64,000 bases of DNA from Hyaloscypha bicolor E (Eukaryota; Ascomycota; Leotiomycetes; Helotiales; Hyaloscyphaceae). Shown piece by piece: positions 51,897 to 59,313 of this stretch (its first letter is position 1; every line of letters starts with the position of its first letter). The translations under genes were made by a program, and so were the position numbers. The DNA lies in contig NW_020194691.1 in the NCBI RefSeq assembly GCF_002865645.1, positions 496,001 through 560,000 of the forward strand, written 5' to 3'. The notes under the pieces are model-generated. The model was not told the DNA's origin. It saw only the letters and a list, made by a program, of their open reading frames with translations, and searched no databases.

Positions 51897-52192
51897 TAGT
51901 TTACTAGTAATATATAGTACTATTATATATTTATAAAATACTATTTATATAAGATTAGTAAAGTTATTATTATTTAGAAATAGGAATTATAGTATTATAG
52001 TATTAATATACGATTCCTAAATCTACTAAGCCTAAAGAAATCTAGTTTACTAATTAAGTTATTAATAAAACATAAAGTTATATAACTATATCTCATATTT
52101 TATATTCTATTATTTATATTTCATTACTTATATTTCATATCCCGTATCCCGTAACTATATATATAATTTCTAATAAAATAGCTATACTAATA
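51897..52192 (-). repeat. 5' LTR of copia C
   Basis: 296 bases, from tagtttactag to ctatactaata. Ends immediately before the pogo sequence resumes. Confidence 0.85.
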
Positions 52193-52336
52193 ATAATATA
52201 TAAAAACTAGTAATATATAAAAACTAGTAATATATAAAAACTAGTAATATATAAAAATATATAAAAACTAGTAATATATAAAAACTAGTAATATATAAAA
52301 ACTAGTAATATATAAAAACTAGTAATATATAAATTT
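52193..52336. repeat. 17-bp tandem array next to the pogo terminus
   Basis: Seven to eight near-perfect units of aatatataaaaactagt with one partial unit. The unit is the RIP-mutated form of the sub-terminal word atatataaaaaccagcag, found once next to the right terminus (complement of about 54130-54148). The array is therefore an expansion of the pogo element's own sub-terminal sequence, not part of the copia LTR. Confidence 0.75.
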
Positions 52337-52396
52337 TTCTTTATTTTTCTATTATTAACTTTCTAATTTACTAAAATATTATTTAAAGTAAAAGCT

Positions 52397-54080
52397 ATTA
52401 AAAAGAGAATTACTAAGGCTTTTAAGGCTATAAATTAAAATTCTAGACTTAAAGAAATAAAGGCTATAGTTTATTTTAGGGGCCTATATAATTAATTAAT
52501 AGCCTGGTAAAGGAATTATTCTATAAATAACTCTTGAAATAAATATAATAAAAAACTTTTAATATTATAAGATAAGTTTTTAAAAGATTATTTCTTAATA
52601 CTTTATATCTTAGAATAAAATTCTAATATAAAAGTAATTTAAATAAATATTTTTAGGCTAATTTATTATAATACTAGTAATATTAATTTCTTTATATTTT
52701 ATAAATAAATAAAAGCCTAGATTATTTGTAATTATGAATTCCTAAAGCAAATTCGAGAGAAATTAATATTTATAAAACGTCTAAATATATATATTATAAA
52801 AGATATTAAGAAATATTTTACTAATTTTAATAAATATAAAAGAAAATAAAGTATTTATATAAAGAATATATCTAATTTTAATAAGAATAGCTTTTAAATT
52901 AGAATAGTAACGGGAAATATTATATATATATTACTAGATTATAAAATAATATATAATACTAATTTTGATAATCGAGAATTAGTTATAATTATAGCTATAA
53001 TTAATTATAATAAAAGAAAGATTTCTATAAATATTTAATAATAGTATTAAATTTATATATATTTTTACTAGTTTTATAAATAATTACCTGGATTTATAAT
53101 ATTTCAAATACTTTATTAAATACTATTTTCTTTTATAAATAAATATTTATAGGATCTTGATTTTTAATAGATATAATTCTTATTTATCTAACGAATTTTT
53201 ATATTTCTATTAGAAAAATTATATTTAATTATTTAGATTATTAATATATATAATTTACCTTTTTTAATTATTTAATATTATTATTTTCTAATCTTTAAAA
53301 TACTAGTTTTAAAAGAAGTTTTATTAAGAGATTTTTAATAATACAGAAAAGTTTAATAAAATAGACTTCTTTATAATTTTCTAGAAGTTTTAGAATAGGG
53401 TTTTTAAGAGCCGGTATATTATAATCTCTTTCTTTAAAAAAAAGATTTAGATTAATATCTTTTAATTTACTTAGAGTTCTATAGAAAATAAAGAAGTATA
53501 AAAAGCTTTTAAAGTGTCTATAAACTCTAATTCCTCTTTTATAGTACTCTTTACTAATTTTATCTTTTTCTCCTGGTTTTGCTATTCTGCTATCCCGTAT
53601 TTCTACCTATAAAGACTAGGCAGATTAGCCTATATTATTAATATTATATATATAAAAACGAGGTATAATTATATTAAAGATTATATAATATAATTAATAA
53701 ATAGTATATCTATTACTCCTTCGGTTTTACGTATATAAGAGAAGATAGAAGCGGTATTAGAGAGGTTAATTTTAGCTAGTACTCTTGCTAGATAAAGAGT
53801 ACTAGATCTGGGCCTTGCGGAGAAGGAACGTTTAGCTAGAAAAGAAGGAGCTAGTAAGATTATTTAGAAATATGAGAAGATTATTATAGAGTAAGAAAGA
53901 AAGGATATTAAGGCAGATAATAAGGATAAAGCTCGGGTGGTTAATATAAGGTATGCTAGGCTAAGTAAGCCTTGGAGAAATAAGTACAAAAAAATAATGC
54001 GAAGGTTTGAAGCTAATTACTGGGACGTAATTAATTAGAAAATGAAGGCTACTAATTACAATTTATGGGGAAAATAGGGG
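52397..54080 (+). pseudogene. Pogo/Fot1-type transposase, RIP-killed
   Basis: With stops ignored the + strand gives a typical pogo transposase of about 560 codons. The N-terminal helix-turn-helix part reads K-R-I-T-K-A-F-K-A-I near 52405-52435. A CENP-B-like segment ends in F-L-K-Q-I-R-E-K-L near 52740-52770, followed by R-L-N-x-Y/H near 52785. The DDE domain starts with I-Y-I-K-N-I-S-N-F-N-K-N-S-F near 52855-52900 (family N-x-D-E-T-G-F) and N-R-E-L-V near 52970. L-T-N-F near 53190 and a W-E-N-like stretch follow, then L-I-S-F-N-L near 53455 (family G-L-I-P-F-N-P). The Lys-rich tail (A-R-K-E-G-A-S-K-I-I) at 53830-54080 is much better preserved than the DDE part. Multiple TAG/TAA and D-to-N changes; not functional. 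Confidence 0.75.
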
Positions 54081-54156
54081 TTATAGTGGGCTAAAACTCC
54101 ATGGTTCTATATATATAGGGAAAAATTTGTATACTGCTGGTTTTTATATATTGCCC

Positions 54157-54210
54157 TCCCTCACCTGGTAAGCGTACTAAGCGAGAACCAGGTGAGCCCG
54201 GCCGAACGAG
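54157..54210 (-). repeat. Right terminal inverted repeat of the pogo element (unmutated)
   Basis: Keeps CpA and CpG (CACCTGG, GGCCGGGC) and pairs with 38897-38951. Flanked by TA at 54211-54212. Confidence 0.85.
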
Positions 54211-54432
54211 TAGTAGCTATAATAGAGGCAAAGTATTGAGAGAAAGAGCTTATAAGGGAATATATAAGCTTTTTATTAGAGGAGAGTAGAGATAATTAGT
54301 TTGGCTCGGAAAGCAAAAGTAGAAAATCAGATAGGTCTGAAGAAGCTATAGTAGTAATTTCTAGATATCGATAATACTAGTAAATCCCATACAAAAGCAA
54401 TATTCCTTGATTAGTAATAGTGCACACGTAAT
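54211..54432. other. Junction between pogo element and PME upstream region
   Basis: Partly AT-shifted sequence with no frame or repeat recognised. It grades into normal composition near 54420. Confidence 0.4.
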
Positions 54433-55134
54433 TTGGCCAAATCGCTAGTGTGGCCAGATTGCTTTCACGAACCACCGGTGGAAACTAGTGGAAGGCACGA
54501 ACTGGTATGGCCTGAAGTCATAGGGCCTCACAACGGGGCTCAACCCCTAAATTGTGCCCTGGGGATGCCAAGGGCCCAAATGCCGTGTAATCCCGTCACT
54601 TTATGCCGTGATCTTCGTACTTCCCAGCTTGCTCAGCTACCACTGCCCGCGTTAGTAAAGCTGTACCAGGATTCCCCGCAAGTTCTTAACGCCACTTCCC
54701 GGCCATTGTGGGGCAGGTATGTTTGGCTGTCCCCACAATGACAGTCCGGCAGTTCTGAATTTAGCCTTAATTGAGCCCTGCAAGCCGCGAGAGATGAGTT
54801 GACCATCCCGAGCTGCTCGATGTGCACAAAGGAGAAGTTGATTTCTCCGCTTTTGTAGAACAGATTTAAATTTCCACGAATAACTTGCTTACAAAGGTCC
54901 ATCCGATCAGGCTTGGACGAAATGTTTGATAGACGGAAAAAATGTGACGGGGTGGTGGGAATTTGAGGGTGTGGACATACGTAATTCTGACGACGACGTC
55001 CACCTTGTGGTTTCTGCTTCTCATAGTAAGCCGCACACCTAAAAGGAAGGAGATGCTATCTCCCTTGGATCTTTTCATCTCATTGAGATAGATGGTTTGA
55101 ATATAGCACTATCAAGCAAACTGCACTTTCAATT
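54433..55134 (+). promoter_or_regulatory. Upstream region of the PME gene, with CreA-type sites and an inverted repeat
   Basis: No convincing gene; the short frames on both strands lack domains. It holds four words fitting the fungal carbon-catabolite repressor consensus SYGGRG: 54559-54564 (CTGGGG), 54708-54713 (GTGGGG), and on the minus strand 54674-54679 and 54731-54736. Two of them form the arms of a perfect 10-bp inverted repeat (CATTGTGGGG at 54704-54713, CCCCACAATG at 54731-54740). CreA repression is usual for pectinase genes, so this is plausible, but the consensus is short and the call is an inference. Confidence 0.4.
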
Positions 55135-55560
55135 ATGCACACCCTTATTCTGTTCTTTTTCGGACTTGTTGCCCTTGTTGCAGATGCCTCTCCTACTCCG
55201 TCAGCAAATCATCCAAGCAGAACCATTGAGAAGCGTTCTGCTCGAACAGCCAACCCTGGTAGCTGCCTCGAGGTGCAAGGAACGAGCCCTTCCTATAGTC
55301 AGTACTCAACTTTAGCCTTTGCTGTGGCAGCTCTGGGCTCTGGCACAACATCCAAATGTATCTCCATGTGGCCTGGAACGTATACGGAGCGTGTTATGAT
55401 TCAGTATGGGGGAGCTCTGAGCATCTACGGCTATTCGGTAAAGTAAAGTATTAACAGACGTTTTATTCAGGAGAGAAGTGAAGAGGACGGTTCAATTATT
55501 CACTATCGAAGCAATAGTACAGGTATTCAGGCAGACAACCAAGTGACAATCAGTGTGGGC

Positions 55561-55690
55561 AAAAACTACTCAAGCTACTCAAGCTACTCTAGAGTAGTCT
55601 TGAGTAGAGTAGAGTAGAGTTTGAGTAGCGTAATATGGTACTTGAGTAGAGTAGAGTAGAGTACTACTCTAGAGTAACTCAAGAGTAGTC
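55561..55690. repeat. Left sub-terminal CTACTC/GAGTAG cluster of the hAT element
   Basis: More than ten copies of ctactc or gagtag in both orientations within 130 bases, including back-to-back CTACTCTAGAGTAG hairpins. The mirror cluster lies at the right end. Confidence 0.75.
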
Positions 55691-56393
55691 ACGTACAAGT
55701 TACGTAAATATAATAAATTAATATTTATTTAATTATTAATAAATAAATAAGGTACATATTAAGTAGTACTATATAATTTAAGCTAGAGCTTATATAAGGC
55801 TACTTAAATACCACTTTTCTTCTATAAAAACCAGATTTCCCTCTTTGAAATCTTTCTTTTCCTGCTTTTTTTCTTCTCCTTTTACTCTTTCTAATTCGTC
55901 TTTAAATAATTATACGTTAGGACTTGTACTAAATCCCCTATATCCCTGCGGGTTTAGTGCATATCAGCGATACGGTCAAAAATCAGTAATACGGTCATTT
56001 TTTTAGAATACTAATCTTCGGAATTTTAGTGAAAATCGAAGAAAAATATTTTATAGTTTATATAGAGTTTATACTATAATTAATAATTAGAATTCTCTTA
56101 CTTTTATATTGCATATATATGTAGTGAAAAATGGTGGAAATATTATATACTTTACCTCGTCGGCGACCCCCCCAAAATGCTACGATTCTAAGAAATTAAT
56201 TAATTATACAACTACTATATCTTAATTCGTATACCCAATAATTATCTCCTTCTTATTAGTAGCTAATCTAACTATATTACCAAAGTCATTATTATAAAAT
56301 AAAGGGGAAAGGAGGAAGTGGCTTGACAAAACCAAGCTCTCTACCTAGTATTTATTATTATACGCAAATATGCGTTGCCTGGTAGGTAGATAC

Positions 56394-56696
56394 TGTGGGA
56401 GGGAAACTGCGACAAGACAAAAACCCACATAAAGTATACCAGAGCGCAAAACGTGACTTGACAGCAAAACAACAAATCAAAAGCGTAAACAGTAAAGCAT
56501 AAACAGTGTGCAGTATGCAAAAGCTCAATTGATTGAATGTGCATGAAGGATTATTCTCTAAGTCTACAGAAAAACCAGCTTTCTTATGTGATTTCCGCAA
56601 GTTACGTGCAAAAGGCCGCGGCCTTTGCCATGTGACCTAAACCTCAAAACTGCCAAAACAACATGATTTTTGACGAGTACGGCCTGCCGTACCACA
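56394..56696 (-). repeat. Unmutated solo LTR of gypsy family F
   Basis: 303 bases, TGTGGGAGGG... to ...GTACCACA, flanked by a 4-bp duplication ATAC (56390-56393 and 56697-56700). No internal retroelement sequence adjoins it, so it is a solo LTR left by recombination between two LTRs. It aligns end to end with the F LTRs at 16272-16575 and 29306-29608, and it keeps the CpA/TpG that they have lost. Strand is given to match F. The two short minus-strand frames inside it (56341-56600) are incidental. Confidence 0.9.
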
Positions 56697-56996
56697 ATAC
56701 GCTCTCTTCCAGAATCTTATTAGCTATCCCCCGCACTCTCTTGAGATTAATATTATGGCCTAAATAGATTAAAAAGTCAATAAACTACTTTAGGGCATTC
56801 TCCTAATTACGATAAAGGACCTTATTGAGGCCTCCTTTAATATTTTGTAATAATCGGCCAGCGAGATGCGCTTTCCAGAGGCGTAATTTGACCCTAAATT
56901 AATGCGTAATCGCAGATTTTTAATATATGGGTTCCTGGCATAGAAATCAGAGGCCTGGGCTATCCTTTTCTCTTCTTCTGGGTCGAATTTGGCCAT
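56697..56996 (-). pseudogene. Truncated pogo-type transposase N-terminus
   Basis: The minus-strand ATG at 56996 starts M-A-K-F-D-P-E-E-E-K-R-I, then A-S-D-F-Y and N-P-Y-I-K. This is the helix-turn-helix start of fungal pogo transposases (family N-P-x-x-K followed by a DNA-binding helix). The original frame is lost near 56890; in another frame it continues with L-N-K-V-L, F-I-D-F-L-I-Y-L-G-H-N-I-N-L and A-N-K-I-L-E-E, which matches the family. The solo LTR cuts it at 56696, and no DDE domain follows. It belongs to a different family from the 38897-54210 element. Confidence 0.7.
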
Positions 56997-57228
56997 GGTA
57001 TTAATATTTAATTAATTAAAATTAATATAATAGTAAAAAAATTGACCATATTACTAATTTTTGACCGTACTACTAATACACACTAAACCCGCAGGGACGT
57101 AGGGGATTTAGTGCAAGTCCTAATATATAATTAATTCCAGTATATTAAAGGATTAATTACGTTAATTAAATTAACTAATTAATTAATTAATGTAATTAGA
57201 TTATAATTAATATAATTCGGATTTTTTT

Positions 57229-57545
57229 AATTAGATTAGAATAATTAATTAGATTAGAATAATTAATTAGATTAGAATAATTAATTAGATTAGAATAATT
57301 AATTAGATTAGAATAATTAATTAGATTAGAATAATTAATTAGATTAGAATAATTAATTAGATTAGAATAATTAATTAGATTAGAATAATTAATTAGATTA
57401 GAATAATTAATTAGATTAGAATAATTAATTAGATTAGAATAATTAATTAGATTAGAATAATTAATTAGATTAGAATAATTAATTAGATTAGAATAATTAA
57501 TTAGATTAGAATAATTAATTAGATTAGAATAATTAATTAGATTAA
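57229..57545. repeat. 18-bp minisatellite, about 17 units
   Basis: Unit attagattagaataatta repeated essentially without variation. It lies between the pogo derivative and the right half of the hAT element. Units this uniform suggest recent expansion. Confidence 0.95.
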
Positions 57546-57567
57546 TTATAATTAATCTAATTAATCT

Positions 57568-58250
57568 GTTACGTAACTATAGTAAATTACTGTTTACTTA
57601 ATAAGTATTAAATAACTAAGGCACTTATTAGGTAGCCCTAATTAAACTAAGCCAGGGCTTATATAATAGTAGCTATATACTAGCTTTTAATAATAATAAA
57701 CTAGTTATTTTCCTATATTCCTCCTTTTTAATTTAGCTTCGGGTCGCTTACTAAGCATTATAGTACCTGATTAGTATAGTGCTAGAGCTAGAGCGGGCAG
57801 GAGCGTTACCAGATTAGGCTAGTACGGTTACGTATATGATTACGTGTGTATTAATCAGATTAATCAGATTAATTATAATTAATCTAATTAATACGTGAAT
57901 AGAATATAATTAATGAGTATATTTCGTAATTAGATTAGATTAATGGCCATTAATCTAATCTAATCTAATTATTTAATATACTAAATAACCCCCAGCTTTT
58001 TAAGTAAGATATTATCTTAATAGTACTCTTATTAAGTCTATTATATAATTTAAATAATAAGAGTACCTTGAGAGAAGAGTTTGCCCTTAATAGCTAAGGA
58101 AGCCTATAAATATATTAAGGTTCTAGCTTGCTTACTAAGCCCTGCCACTACTTAATTAGGCAGTGCAGTGGCGCTAGACTCGGGCTACCCCGGAGCCTTA
58201 CCTAATTGGGCTAGCGTATCACGTGTAATATTACGTATAGTATCACGTGC
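57568..58250. other. Right inner part of the hAT element, with diverged duplications
   Basis: No coding frame. 57568-57690 resembles 55695-55810 (gttacgtaa...ttattaagtag/ttattaggtag...gagcttatata/gggcttatata). 57735-57850 resembles 58125-58245 (gcttactaagc...attaggctag/attgggctag...tacgta). Several self-complementary words of attagattaatggccattaatctaat type occur near 57940. This suggests the element was built from two related hAT ends. Confidence 0.5.
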
Positions 58251-59313
58251 ATACTACTCAACTACTCTAGAATATTCTAGAGTAGTTGAGTAGAGTATTG
58301 AGTAGAGTATGAGTAGTGAGAAATTTATTTGAGTAGAATATGAGTAGGGCCCACTACTCTACTCTACTCTACTCATTTCCCACACTGGTGACAATTACCA
58401 CAAGCGAAAATTCTTCTGCAGCGGTAAATTGGACGCGAGTTCTGCCTTGCACCTCTATGGCGACAACTATTCGGTGTGGAATATCAATATTAAAAACACC
58501 TATGGTGCAGGTGCACAGGTATGTTGTTCGTTTAGAGCTGGCTTTTGAACAGCTGTTTTGGGTTCCAAAACAAGTCCCTGTGTTGACTGAATTCGCCGCA
58601 GGCAGTTGCCGTGACCTCTACGGGGAACTACATTGCTATGTACGCTTGTGGAATTTATGGATATCAAGACACGCTCTATGCTAAGTCTGGTTATCAATAT
58701 TACTCCAGGTGTTATGTCGAAGGTATGTCGTATCCCGCATGGCAGACATTTGCCTTTTAAATAGATAATCACCGGTCATGCATAGGGGCGGATGACTTCA
58801 TCTTCGGTAATGCTGCTGCTTGGTTTGGAGATTGTAAGTATACTGGCTCCAAATCCTCACCTCGCTTTTAACCAAGAGGTAGGCACAATTGCTTGTAATG
58901 GTGGAGGTTCAATCACTGCCAACAATAGGGCATCAGCTAGCGACCCGGCCTGGTACATTTTCGACACGTCCACAATCACAGCAGCATCTGGATGGACGAC
59001 TACAGCAGCTAATTATCTGGGCCAGCCATGGGGGATTTATTCAAGAGTCATCTTCCAAAAGTGCAACCTGGGTAGTGTTATCAACGCCAAGGGATAGACC
59101 ACTTTAGCTGTAGGAGCAACCCCGTAAGTTTCTTATCGTTCGCTGTAATATGATCGCTAACTAGGATTAAAATAAAGTATTTACGAAGAATATGAGAACA
59201 CTGGAGCTGGCTCGGCAACTACTTCTCGGTTGTATGAGACTACAGCTACGGCGGCTGTGACGTACAGCACGCTTTGGGGAGGATCTTCGTCGTGGGCTGA
59301 CCTTACTTTTTAA

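Larger units (their letters stand above)
38961..52192 (-). mobile_element. Ty1/copia copy C, full length, split by gypsy E
   Basis: LTRs at 38961-39354 and 51897-52192 bracket a minus-strand copia body (39355-42834 and 49525-51896), interrupted by gypsy E. Reading from the right: leader, gag side, integrase, reverse transcriptase, RNase H. It lies inside the pogo transposon, just inside the left inverted repeat. RIP-degraded, though the RNase H keeps a readable 62-codon frame at 39719-39907. Confidence 0.85.
38897..54210 (+). mobile_element. Pogo/Fot1-like DNA transposon, split by copia C
   Basis: Terminal inverted repeats match over at least 54 bases: 38897 onward (ctcgtttagccgg...) and the complement of 54210 leftward (CTCGTTCGGCCGG...). 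Most differences are C to T or G to A. TA flanks both ends (38895-38896 and 54211-54212), the target duplication of Tc1/mariner/pogo elements. Removing copia C (38961-52192) leaves about 2.1 kb, a normal length for this group. The transposase lies on the + strand at about 52397-54080. Confidence 0.85.
55920..57120 (-). mobile_element. Pogo/Tc1-mariner deletion derivative nested in the hAT element
   Basis: Imperfect inverted repeats of about 85 bases: left GGACTTGTACTAAATCCCC..., right complement GGACTTGCACTAAATCCCC.... Both continue through the word gcgggtttagtg and cggtcaaaaat. TA flanks at 55918-55919 and 57121-57122. Without the solo LTR the element is about 0.9 kb and keeps only the start of a transposase on the minus strand. 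It would depend on a full-length relative to move. Confidence 0.85.
55551..58387. mobile_element. Non-autonomous hAT-type transposon inserted in a PME exon
   Basis: The ends CAGTGTGGG (55551-55559) and CCCACACTG (58379-58387) are inverted repeats. They are flanked by a perfect 8-bp target duplication, GTGACAAT (55543-55550 and 58388-58395), the hallmark of the hAT superfamily. Both ends carry dense CTACTC/GAGTAG words (55565-55690 and 58253-58375), typical of hAT sub-terminal transposase-binding repeats. There is no transposase of its own. It contains a pogo-like element (55920-57120), an 18-bp minisatellite (57229-57545) and internal duplicated segments. It is not RIP-mutated at its ends, so it is recent or low-copy. 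Confidence 0.85.
55135..59313 (+). pseudogene. Secreted pectin methylesterase (carbohydrate esterase family 8), disrupted
   Basis: PME removes methyl groups from pectin outside the cell. The start M-H-T-L-I-L-F-F-F-G is a signal peptide ending near A-D-A-S; a K-R at about residue 33 may be a Kex2 site. Coding pieces: 55135-55437; from 55486 or 55531 to 55550; 58396-58518; 58602-58722; 58786-58833; 58883-59123; 59178-59313 (TAA). Introns are 48-93 nt with GT...AG ends. Landmarks: Y-G-Y-Q-D-T-L-Y near 58655, D-D-F-I-F-G-N (58791-58811, catalytic Asp) and Y-L-G-Q-P-W near 59014-59030, where the family usually has L-G-R-P-W. Damage: a 2.8 kb hAT element in an exon; an apparent one-base deletion near 58420 (frame offset between V-T-I-T-T-S and L-D-A-S-S); and TAG at 59095-59097 where Trp is expected (TGG to TAG, RIP-type). 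Family call is secure; exon 2's left edge is uncertain. Confidence 0.85.

Noticed and set aside
52193..52336. CRISPR-like array of short repeats
   Set aside because: Units are directly adjacent with no unique spacers; it is a eukaryotic minisatellite. The same applies to 57229-57545 and 39167-39296.
54433..54902. Frames of 102 (+) and 89 (-) codons upstream of PME
   Set aside because: They overlap on opposite strands, lack domains, and lie in what looks like the PME upstream regulatory region.
56341..56600. Two minus-strand frames of 67 and 80 codons
   Set aside because: They lie in the solo LTR of gypsy F and are lost in the other LTR copies.
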